From the NCBI GenBank assembly GCA_023663635.1, contig JAMPHD010000025.1, positions 1 through 42,307 on the forward strand: 42,307 bases of DNA. Direction: 5' to 3'. Of the stretch, positions 18,525-25,421 are shown piece by piece. The notes under the pieces are model-generated. The model saw only the letters and a program-made list of their open reading frames with translations, did no database searches and had not been told where the DNA came from. The translations under genes and the position numbers were made by a program. Origin of the DNA: Acetatifactor muris (GTDB lineage: Bacteria > Bacillota > Clostridia > Lachnospirales > Lachnospiraceae). The stretch's first letter is position 1. Every line of letters starts with the position of its first letter.

Positions 18525-19391
18525 ATGTCGTTTTCGAGAGAAGTGAAGGAAGAACTGGCCGGGCACATCAGCCCCGCCAGACATTGCCGCATCGCCGAGC
18601 TTGCGGCCATGATGCATTTTTGCGGACAGTACGGCAGAGACGCGGATGGGAACTATACCATTGGATTTCAGACGGAAAATCAATCTGTTGCCGAAAAGGG
18701 CTTTACATTGTTGGCAAAAACGTATAATATAAATACTGATACTGTGACAGGCGAGGAACAGATGAGGAATTTTCTCTCCAAGATCGGAGATTTGGAGGAG
18801 CCGGTCGATCCGCTCCTCATCAAGAATTCCTGCTGTCAGAGGGCTTTTTTGCGGGGTGCTTTCCTGAGTGTGGGTTCCATAAGCGATCCCGCCAAAGGAT
18901 ATCATCTGGAGTTCGTGTGTACGAATGAGGCAAAGGCTCTGCAGTTGCAGAATGTGCTCAAGGAATTTGACATTGACGCAAGGATCGTGCTCCGGAAGAA
19001 ATATCATGTGGTGTATCTCAAGGAGGGCGAGAGCATAGTGAACCTGCTGAATGTGTGCGAGGCTCATGTGGCTCTGATGAATTTGGAAAATCTGCGCATT
19101 CTCAAGGAGGTGCGCAACTCCATCAACAGACGCGTCAATTGCGAGGCCGCCAACATCACCAAGACGGTGAACGCGGCCACGAGACAGATAGAGGATATCG
19201 AGTATATCCGGGATCACGGCGGATTGGAGCGATTGCCTGACAATCTGCGCGAGATTGCTTACATCAGGTTGGAGTATCCGGACGCCTCCCTGAAGGAGCT
19301 TGGGGAGTATCTGGATCCGCATGTGGGCAAATCGGGCGTCAATCACAGATTGCGCAAGCTGAGCGAATTTGCCAGGAATTTAAGACCGTAG
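18525..19391 (+). CDS. whiA: WhiA family DNA-binding protein
   Basis: A 288-residue protein opening MSFSREVKEELAGH, the hallmark of WhiA, with the LAGLIDADG-like middle (CCQRAFLRGAFLSVGSISDP, then YHLEFVC) and a C-terminal helix-turn-helix (LREIAYIRLEYPDASLKELG, then SGVNHRLRKLSEFA). WhiA affects cell division and chromosome segregation in Firmicutes and sporulation genes in Streptomyces. It starts 6 nt after rapZ and is followed at 16 nt by the HPr-like gene, so translation of the three is tightly linked. Confidence 0.95.
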   Translation: MSFSREVKEELAGHISPARHCRIAELAAMMHFCGQYGRDADGNYTIGFQTENQSVAEKGFTLLAKTYNINTDTVTGEEQMRNFLSKIGDLEEPVDPLLIKNSCCQRAFLRGAFLSVGSISDPAKGYHLEFVCTNEAKALQLQNVLKEFDIDARIVLRKKYHVVYLKEGESIVNLLNVCEAHVALMNLENLRILKEVRNSINRRVNCEAANITKTVNAATRQIEDIEYIRDHGGLERLPDNLREIAYIRLEYPDASLKELGEYLDPHVGKSGVNHRLRKLSEFARNLRP

Positions 19392-19407
19392 AGAAAGGAG
19401 GAGAGCG

Positions 19408-19665
19408 ATGAAGACCAAGACGATTCAGATCAGGTTGGAAGGCGGACTGGACGCAAGACCTGTGGCCCTGATGGTGCAGGAGGCCAGCAAGTACGACAGC
19501 AAGATTTATGTAGAGTCTGACGGTAAGAGGATCAATGCCAAGAGCATCATGGGTATGATGACATTGGGACTCAACAATGGCGAGGAACTCACTGTGACGG
19601 CGGAAGGTGAAGATGAGCAACTTGCCATGGAGAATATTGAGAAATTCCTAAGCGGCACCAAATAA
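19408..19665 (+). CDS. HPr-like protein with Asp15 in place of His15 (Crh-like)
   Basis: An 85-residue HPr-fold protein. In HPr the phosphotransferase site is His15 in a GLHARP motif; here the motif reads GLDARP, with Asp exactly at position 15. The regulatory Ser46 is kept in AKSIMGMMTLG. Loss of His15 with retention of Ser46 is the definition of Crh in Bacillus (Gln15 there), so the protein should be a target of HprK but not a PTS phosphocarrier. It follows whiA at 16 nt with an AAAGGAGGAG site, the same gene neighbour as Bacillus crh. Catabolite-control partner function is inferred. Whether Asp15 mimics a phosphorylated His is open. Confidence 0.9.
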   Translation: MKTKTIQIRLEGGLDARPVALMVQEASKYDSKIYVESDGKRINAKSIMGMMTLGLNNGEELTVTAEGEDEQLAMENIEKFLSGTK

Positions 19666-19699
19666 CAGGAAAGTATGCGGGACGGAGCGGGAGGCATGT

Positions 19700-20602
19700 A
19701 TGAGTTTTCCACCGGAGAAGAAAATTCTTTTTGTATATAATCCCAAGGCGGGAAAGGCCAAAATTAAAAATAAATTGGCGGACATCCTGGATATATTTGC
19801 GGCCGGCGGATATGAGATCACGACCTGTCCCACCCGGAAACAGGGGGACGCGGTGGAGATTGTGGCTTACAGGAAACCCATCTATGACATGGTGGTGTGC
19901 AGCGGTGGTGACGGCACTCTGGACGAGGTGGTCACCGGCATGATGCGCAGCAGTTTCAGGACGCCCATCGGTTATATTCCCGCGGGCAGCACCAATGATT
20001 TTGGCGGCAGTCTCAATCTGCCCAAGAATATGTTGAACGCCGCGAGACAGATCGTGGAGGGGCACAATTTTGCCTGTGATATCGGATCCTTTAATAAAGA
20101 TGTGTTCGTCTACATAGCCGCTTTCGGCATTTTTACCGAGGTGTCCTATGAGACGGATCAGGACAGGAAGAATGTGTTGGGTCATATGGCCTATGTGTTG
20201 GAGGGCATGAAACGTCTGCCGGCGGTCCGCACCCAATATGTGAAAGTGACCTGTGAGGACAAGGTCATTGAGGACGAGTTTATCTTTGGCATGGTGACCA
20301 ATTCCGTCTCCGTGGGGGGATTCAAAAATATCACCGGCAAGCATGTGAAACTGGATGACGGTCTCTTTGAGGTGACGCTGATCAAAGCGCCCAAGAATCC
20401 CGTGGAGCTCAACCGGATCATGCTGGCCCTCCTGAACCGGGATATCGATACCGGGCTGATGTACTGTTTCCGCACGGCATCCCTGCGCTTTGAGTCGGAG
20501 GAAGAGATAGCGTGGACCTTGGACGGCGAGAGCGGCGGCAGCCACAGGGACGTCTATATCGAGAACCGCCATCGGGCCGTGGAGATCCGCGTGGCGGAAT
20601 AA
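19700..20602 (+). CDS. Diacylglycerol kinase-family lipid kinase
   Basis: A 300-residue protein of the DAGK catalytic (YegS/DgkB-like) family: FVYNPKAGKAK near the N-terminus, the nucleotide motif SGGDGTLDEV (68-77) and PAGSTNDFGG (94-103), then the strand-rich C-terminal half ending in WTLDGESGG. Members phosphorylate diacylglycerol or related lipids at the inner membrane face. The usual nucleotide motif is GGDGT and the residues here are intact, so it is likely active. GGGAGG lies 6-7 nt before the start, 34 nt after the HPr-like gene. The exact substrate is not readable from the sequence. Confidence 0.88.
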   Translation: MSFPPEKKILFVYNPKAGKAKIKNKLADILDIFAAGGYEITTCPTRKQGDAVEIVAYRKPIYDMVVCSGGDGTLDEVVTGMMRSSFRTPIGYIPAGSTNDFGGSLNLPKNMLNAARQIVEGHNFACDIGSFNKDVFVYIAAFGIFTEVSYETDQDRKNVLGHMAYVLEGMKRLPAVRTQYVKVTCEDKVIEDEFIFGMVTNSVSVGGFKNITGKHVKLDDGLFEVTLIKAPKNPVELNRIMLALLNRDIDTGLMYCFRTASLRFESEEEIAWTLDGESGGSHRDVYIENRHRAVEIRVAE

Positions 20603-20635
20603 CACCGAAAGAAACCGGAATGGGAACATTATCTG

Positions 20636-20664
20636 TTTCCATTTTGTGGAAAATGTGTTATACT
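20636..20664 (+). promoter_or_regulatory. Promoter of fba
   Basis: TTTCCA (20636-20641), 17 nt, TATACT (20659-20664). An A/T tract at 20697-20720 lies in the leader, followed by GGAGG 9-10 nt before the fba ATG. Confidence 0.65.
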
Positions 20665-20737
20665 GTATCAAGAGAGCGGTATACTCTTTTTATAGTAAAA
20701 TTTTTTTTATAAAAAAAGAAAATTGGAGGTAGGAAAA

Positions 20738-21604
20738 ATGTTAGTATCTGCAACAGAAATGCTCAAACAGGCAAAGGCAGGCCACTATGCAGTGGGCCAG
20801 TTCAATATCAACAATCTGGAGTGGACAAAGTCCATTCTGCTCACCGCAAAAGAGTGCAGATCTCCCGTGATCCTCGGTGTTTCCGAGGGCGCAGGCAAGT
20901 ACATGGGCGGCTATCATGCAGTAGTAGGCATGGTAAACGGTCTCCTGAAGGATCTGGACATTGATGTTCCCGTTGCGCTGCATCTGGATCATGGCACTTT
21001 TGAGGGATGTTACAAGTGTATCGAGGCAGGTTTCTCCTCCATCATGTTTGACGGATCTCATTACCCCATCGAGGAGAATGTGCAGAAGACTACGGAGCTT
21101 GTGAAAGCGGCTCACGGCAAGGGCATGTCCATTGAGGCGGAGGTAGGTTCCATCGGCGGCGAGGAAGACGGCGTTGTGGGTATGGGAGAGTGCGCGGATC
21201 CCAATGAGTGTAAGTCCATCGCCGATCTGGGCGTGGATTTCCTGGCAGCAGGCATCGGCAATATTCACGGCAAATATCCGGCTAACTGGAAGGGACTGAG
21301 CTTTGAGACTCTGGATGCCGTTCAGAAACTCACGGGCGACCTTCCTCTGGTGCTTCACGGCGGCACGGGTATCCCCGCTGATATGATCAAGAAAGCGATC
21401 AGCCTGGGCGTGGCCAAGATCAATGTGAACACGGAGTGCCAGTTGGCATTTGCGGACGCGACCCGCAAGTACATCGAGGCAGGTAAGGATCAGGAGGGCA
21501 AGGGCTTTGATCCCCGCAAACTTCTGGCTCCCGGCGCTGAGGCCATCAAGGCTACCGTGAAAGAGAAGATGGAGCTGTTCGGCTCTGTTGGAAAAGCGGA
21601 CTGA
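20738..21604 (+). CDS. fba: Class II fructose-bisphosphate aldolase
   Basis: This zinc enzyme splits fructose 1,6-bisphosphate into two triose phosphates in glycolysis and runs the reverse in gluconeogenesis. The 288-residue protein shows the catalytic LDH (Asp84, His85) and further metal or phosphate ligands in EAEVGSIGGEEDG, NIHGKYP (His177) and VLHGGTG (His207). GGAGGTAGG precedes the ATG at 20738; an upstream in-frame start at 20723 would put that site inside the coding region. It has its own promoter and terminator, so it is expressed separately from the upstream block. Codon choice looks strongly biased, as expected for a highly expressed gene. Confidence 0.96.
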   Translation: MLVSATEMLKQAKAGHYAVGQFNINNLEWTKSILLTAKECRSPVILGVSEGAGKYMGGYHAVVGMVNGLLKDLDIDVPVALHLDHGTFEGCYKCIEAGFSSIMFDGSHYPIEENVQKTTELVKAAHGKGMSIEAEVGSIGGEEDGVVGMGECADPNECKSIADLGVDFLAAGIGNIHGKYPANWKGLSFETLDAVQKLTGDLPLVLHGGTGIPADMIKKAISLGVAKINVNTECQLAFADATRKYIEAGKDQEGKGFDPRKLLAPGAEAIKATVKEKMELFGSVGKAD

Positions 21605-21650
21605 GTGGAATCCGGACAGGCAGAATCTGGATCGGATATATGAAACGACG

Positions 21651-21691
21651 GACAGCACGCGTTGCGAACTGCCCTTGTGTTAATAAAGACA
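21651..21691. repeat. Short structured repeat, copy A (GCGAACTGCCCTT motif)
   Basis: Shares about 34 of 41 bases with copy B at 34646-34687. The conserved core is GCGAACTGCCCTT, one variable base, then TGTTAATAAA and GACA. The left part can fold (CAG...CTG flanks). Each copy ends against a hairpin. Confidence 0.6.
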
Positions 21692-21727
21692 AAAGTATCC
21701 CGGCAATAAAGGGATACTTTTGTTTTT
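21691..21727 (+). terminator. Rho-independent terminator after fba
   Basis: AAAAGTATCCC (21691-21701) pairs perfectly with GGGATACTTTT (21711-21721) around a 9-nt loop, followed by GTTTTT. It terminates fba and ends about 14 nt before the lipoprotein gene, which therefore depends on read-through or on a promoter that I cannot identify. Confidence 0.88.
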
Positions 21728-21740
21728 ATGGGAGAGACGG

Positions 21741-23819
21741 ATGAATAGAATTATTTGCGGTATTGCCGTGGTTTGGATGGCTCTGTGCATGACTGCCTGT
21801 GCGGACCGGGAGAGTGGAGCTAATTCCGCGGAATCAAAATCTCCTGCGGAAATATGGAGCTATGAGGTGGAGTATGTCAGAGAGGAGTCCCTGACGATGC
21901 CCTGTCAGGCGGTGGGGGACCGGACGGGAGCGTATATATGGCTCTTGGGCAACACGGACCCTCTGTGCTTTTATGATTTTCAGTCGGACGGCATCACGTC
22001 TGTGGACTGTGGGTTGGACGAGGGAGAATACATCCTTGCCATAGCAGGGAACACCGGACAGATGTATCTCGCCGTCACCAACGGGGATAAAATATGGGTG
22101 TGTGCCGGACAAAAGGATGCCTCATGGGAGAGTGTGGCGGAATTGGAGGGAGAGACAGTGGGCGACTTCGACTCCTTTTGGGTGGACAGCCACCGGAACT
22201 GCTATTTTGTATCGGGGCAGCGGATGTGGGTGATCGGACAGGACGGATCCCGCAGGAGTGTGGATGTGGGAGATCGGATTGTTTTTTGGGAGGATTCGGA
22301 TGGCGTAAAATGTCTGACGGGTGATTTGGAGGGGCTTGCATGTCTTGTCATGGACGAGAAGGGCGCGGAGGAGATATGGGCGCTTGACGGGGAATGTGGT
22401 TTCAATCTCCAATGCCTGGACAGTGAAGGGACACAGATTTTACTGTTGGTGGATGATACCCTGTTCCATGTGGATAAGACCTCCGGGGAAATATTGGCCG
22501 AGGCCGATCTTGTGCAGAGTGGGATCAATTTCAAGAATATCTGCGGGGGAGTGCTTGTGCAAAAAAACACGGCGGATGAGAGGCTGTATCTGGTCGGCCG
22601 CAGCGCGGGAGGCCAAATGGCGATCACCCGCCTGATGAAACGGACCGATGAAAGCGCGCGCTCCAGAGAGGAGATCGTCTACGGGACCGTGTATGCTGAC
22701 AGCTCCATTATAGAGCAGATCGTGCGGTTCAACCAAACCAATGAGGACTACTACATCACATTGCGGGTGTATGGAGACGGAGACTTGGAGTTGGGGCAGA
22801 CACAGTTGCAGATGGCAATGAGCGGTTCAGAGGGCCCGGATCTTGTAAATTTATACTATGTTCAAAATTATGACAAATATGTCACAAGCGGATATCTGGA
22901 GGATTTGACACCTTATTTGCAGTCTATGGATTCTGAACGCCGGGAGAATGTCATGTGGCAGATATTGGAACCCTATCAGACGGATGGAAAGCTCTGTATC
23001 CTCCTCCCGCATTTTGCGATATCGGGACTGATCCTTTCCCCCGAGGACGCGGCAGGGTTGGAGGACTGGAATATGGAGGCCATGTTTGCCCTGATAGAGG
23101 CGAATGCGGGCCAAAAGAGCATTTTTAGGGCGGCGGCATCGGAGAATCTTCTGTCAGTGGCTCTGAGAGGAATGTGGGGCAATTTTATCGACTATGACGC
23201 GGGCGCCTGTTACTTTGACAGCGGGGAATTTGTGCAGTTGTTGGAGTATTGCAAAGAGTACGGGAGAGAGCCAGAGACGGGTACGAGATCCGTGGAGGAA
23301 ATGGCGCGGAACACTTTGTTTTTGGATATGACATTCTCGTCATATATGGTCTATATGAGCTTGTTGCCGGGATACGCGCATGGCGTGCCGGTGTACGGAT
23401 ATCCCTCCGACGCGGGACAGAAGTACATCGTGGACCGGACGAAGGATGCCTGTGGGATCAATGTCAAAAGCAGTCATAAAGAAGGCGCTTGGGAATTTAT
23501 GTGTATGCTTTTGGAGCCCTCTTATCAGGAGACGGAGGGCATGGGTTGGCCGATCTGCAGAGACAGCTATGACAATGTACTGCAACAGGCGAGAGGAGTC
23601 AGCATCTTCGTTCACGGAGAAGAATACGCGGTGGAGGAGGAAGACATCACCATCTTTGAGGATATCGTATCAAACGGCGTGTTCCAACGGGGGGACATGG
23701 ATTCCGATATCGAGAAGATTTTGTCGGAGGAGACACAGGCGTTTTGGCGTGGAGACAAGAGCGCGGAGGACACTGCGGCGATCATTCAGAACAGGGTGGG
23801 ACTGGTGTTGAAGGAATAG
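21741..23819 (+). CDS. Secreted lipoprotein, solute-binding-protein-like C-terminal half
   Basis: A 692-residue protein starting with a hydrophobic signal and the lipobox-like MTAC (Cys20), so a membrane-anchored lipoprotein. Residues about 35-310 are strand-rich with repeated short units (GAYIWLLGNTDPLCFYDF, YILAIAGNTGQMYLAVTNG), consistent with a beta-propeller. The C-terminal part (EQIVRFNQTNEDYYITLRVY, GPDLVNLYYVQNY, SGYLEDLTPYLQ) resembles family 1 extracellular solute-binding proteins of ABC sugar importers. No permease or ATPase gene is nearby, so it is an orphan. A GGGAGAG site precedes ATG 21741. Substrate unknown. Confidence 0.78.
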   Translation: MNRIICGIAVVWMALCMTACADRESGANSAESKSPAEIWSYEVEYVREESLTMPCQAVGDRTGAYIWLLGNTDPLCFYDFQSDGITSVDCGLDEGEYILAIAGNTGQMYLAVTNGDKIWVCAGQKDASWESVAELEGETVGDFDSFWVDSHRNCYFVSGQRMWVIGQDGSRRSVDVGDRIVFWEDSDGVKCLTGDLEGLACLVMDEKGAEEIWALDGECGFNLQCLDSEGTQILLLVDDTLFHVDKTSGEILAEADLVQSGINFKNICGGVLVQKNTADERLYLVGRSAGGQMAITRLMKRTDESARSREEIVYGTVYADSSIIEQIVRFNQTNEDYYITLRVYGDGDLELGQTQLQMAMSGSEGPDLVNLYYVQNYDKYVTSGYLEDLTPYLQSMDSERRENVMWQILEPYQTDGKLCILLPHFAISGLILSPEDAAGLEDWNMEAMFALIEANAGQKSIFRAAASENLLSVALRGMWGNFIDYDAGACYFDSGEFVQLLEYCKEYGREPETGTRSVEEMARNTLFLDMTFSSYMVYMSLLPGYAHGVPVYGYPSDAGQKYIVDRTKDACGINVKSSHKEGAWEFMCMLLEPSYQETEGMGWPICRDSYDNVLQQARGVSIFVHGEEYAVEEEDITIFEDIVSNGVFQRGDMDSDIEKILSEETQAFWRGDKSAEDTAAIIQNRVGLVLKE

Positions 23820-23925
23820 ACAGAAGTCTGTGCCGTTGAGAGATGTTGCGTTATGGTTAGAGGTACATGAAATTTTTTGAAACAGTGTGGAGAAACAGTG
23901 CTGTTTTATGAATGAAGGAGGATTT

Positions 23926-24093
23926 ATGATGAGAGAAGAAGGATATCTGAACGACTTATTATATGAGGACAGACCAATGCGGCTTGTTGTTCCTGATCCG
24001 TTTCAAAGGGTAGACGAGCAGGAATTAGAGCAAAGCAGGATGAAAAATCGGGAAATGATAATGGCGATCAGAAAAATGCAAAAGGAAATATAA
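23926..24093 (+). CDS. Small protein of about 55 residues, unknown function
   Basis: A short highly charged protein: MMREEGYLNDLLYEDRPMRL, then VVPDPFQRVDEQELEQSRMK. A strong AAGGAGG (23915-23921) sits 4-7 nt before two adjacent ATGs (23926, 23929), which supports real translation. No membrane segment or known domain is seen. A related fragment with the same LNDLLYED and VPDPFQRVD words occurs at 25211-25321 beyond the Rpn gene. I do not recognise the family. It could be a partner, or the remnant of a longer gene. Confidence 0.55.
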   Translation: MMREEGYLNDLLYEDRPMRLVVPDPFQRVDEQELEQSRMKNREMIMAIRKMQKEI

Positions 24094-24126
24094 TAGGGAA
24101 TCTTTTTCTCTCAACGAAGAAATGGA
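23946..24126. repeat. Direct repeat, copy 1 (flanks the Rpn gene)
   Basis: The segment from TCTGAACGACTTATTATATG to AAGAAATGGAG is repeated at 25211-25321 with a few substitutions. Copy 2 lacks an internal block corresponding to about 24018-24088 (71 nt) but resumes at TATAATAGGG, showing it derives from the same unit. Confidence 0.9.
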
Positions 24127-24159
24127 GGACACATAGAGATTTCATTTTCCATGTGTCCT
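24126..24159. other. Hairpin between convergent small gene and Rpn gene
   Basis: AGGACACAT (24126-24134) and ATGTGTCCT (24151-24159) pair perfectly over 9 bp with a 16-nt loop, right at the end of repeat copy 1. Neither strand has a T-run after it. Further on, TAAAAAT/ATTTTTA (24205-24221) is a weak AT-only stem. Confidence 0.5.
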
Positions 24160-24247
24160 AACACTGTGGTGATTATTTGGGTCTTGCTTATTTTGTTACT
24201 CTCCTAAAAATCATATTTTTATCATACTACATTCGACAGTTTCTTGT

Positions 24248-25099
24248 CTATGCTAACTGCATAACCTCAATTTCCAATTTTTTTATTTCGTCCATTGATA
24301 ACGTTGGTACATAACGTGCAATTTTTTCAAGCGGCTCTCTATCCAAAATCATTCTTGTTGCTGTATTTCTCGCCTCTCTAAGAGCAGCATTATCCTCACG
24401 TTCCTTTGCATACGCCTCCAAAACATACTCATCATCAAACAATGTCATCATAATATCCACAACCTCCTGTTCTTTGCTTTCAAGATATTCTTTCAACACA
24501 TTTCTGTCTTTACAGATACGGATTGTTTCTGTTACCGCTTTTTTTGTCTGCCCATGTTTCTTTCTCTGCTCATTATACACCTTACAGAAGATAATATACT
24601 GTCCAATAATATTATTCTCGTCCTCTTGGTACAATACCTTGACTTCTGCCTCTATTGCTATTTTCTCGCCGTCAAAAAAATCCTTTGAAAGTGATATGAT
24701 GTCGGGTGGGTTCTTGGGCTTTTCTCCCGTAAAGATAACGTACAATTCGGGTTTAGGCATATCCGCTTTTTTGGAACCATACAAATTTTGTTTGGTGCGC
24801 TTAAAAAAATTGTGGTATGTCTGTATCAGATACATCAAGGCACGAATGATGATATTCAATGTCCACGTTGATTGGCTTTCAACCATAATGACTAATCTGT
24901 CGCCTACTGAAAATCCAAGGTCGTTATAGTCTGCGTCTATCAATATGTGTTTAAGGGTAACATCTTCTATATCATTTTCCGTTACATTGCTGTCCTCCGG
25001 GTGTAGCGTCTTATACAAGCGGAGCAGATATTTTTTATCTTGAAACAAATTTGTAAATACGCTGTCTTTTATCTTTCGCTTTGGCGTGTTTTGGGCCAT
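24248..25099 (-). CDS. Rpn family recombination-promoting nuclease/putative transposase
   Basis: A 283-residue PD-(D/E)xK-fold protein. The N-terminal VFTNLFQDKKYLLRLYKTLH, then NDLGFSVGDRLVIMVESQST (Asp60 or Asp67, Glu74-x-Gln76) and WTLNIIIRALMYLIQTYH match the Rpn/YhgA-like nuclease family. Rpn proteins are DNA endonucleases linked to RecA-independent recombination and are often present in many copies in Lachnospiraceae. GAGGTG lies 5-6 nt before the ATG. The gene is visibly AT-richer than the core genes around it and is flanked by a direct repeat (23946-24126 and 25211-25321), both signs of recent gain or rearrangement. Confidence 0.88.
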   Translation of the reverse strand: MAQNTPKRKIKDSVFTNLFQDKKYLLRLYKTLHPEDSNVTENDIEDVTLKHILIDADYNDLGFSVGDRLVIMVESQSTWTLNIIIRALMYLIQTYHNFFKRTKQNLYGSKKADMPKPELYVIFTGEKPKNPPDIISLSKDFFDGEKIAIEAEVKVLYQEDENNIIGQYIIFCKVYNEQRKKHGQTKKAVTETIRICKDRNVLKEYLESKEQEVVDIMMTLFDDEYVLEAYAKEREDNAALREARNTATRMILDREPLEKIARYVPTLSMDEIKKLEIEVMQLA

Positions 25100-25210
25100 T
25101 TTAACACCTCTTTACTGCGATTTCAACAGAAGATATAATACAGCCTGCTCCTGCTTCTCTTCAATTATACAGAAAAATGTTCGTGTTTACAATAAAATTA
25201 GCATTAAATT

Positions 25211-25321
25211 TCTGAACGACTTATTATATGAGGACAAGCCAATGCAGCTTGCTGTTCCTGATCCGTTTCAAAGGGTAGACGATATAATAGGGAGTCTTTT
25301 TCTCCCAACGAAGAAATGGAG
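25211..25321 (+). pseudogene. Truncated, internally deleted second copy of the small-gene region
   Basis: Reads FLNDLLYEDKPMQLAVPDPF then QRVDD before the deletion joins it to sequence equivalent to 24089 onward. It has no start codon with a ribosome binding site. It is a decayed copy of 23946-24126. The remaining stretch to 25421 has no gene: it holds the hairpin at 25329-25365, ATCTGTC/GACAGAT (25382-25396) and AGTATTT/AAATACT (25400-25416), any of which may end the dockerin-gene transcript. Confidence 0.8.
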
Positions 25322-25328
25322 ATATGTG

Positions 25329-25365
25329 AATGTCGCCCCACCCGTTTTACGGATGGAGCGACATT
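25329..25365. terminator. Hairpin after the LRR-dockerin gene
   Basis: AATGTCGC (25329-25336) pairs with GCGACATT (25358-25365), with extra inner pairs (CCG/CGG). It is the strongest fold downstream of the - strand gene ending at 25422. It lacks a clean T-run, so its terminator role is tentative. Confidence 0.4.
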
Positions 25366-25421
25366 GTCGTCAATGGCACGGATCTGTCTGACAGATATCA
25401 GTATTTCATAAATACTTTATT

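Noticed and set aside
24126..24159. Rho-independent terminator for the small gene
   Set aside because: The stem is perfect but no T-run follows on either strand; listed only as a hairpin.
25086..25391. 101-codon + strand open frame spanning the second repeat copy
   Set aside because: It starts antisense to the Rpn gene start, has no ribosome binding site, and joins unrelated sequence across a deletion; it is a remnant.
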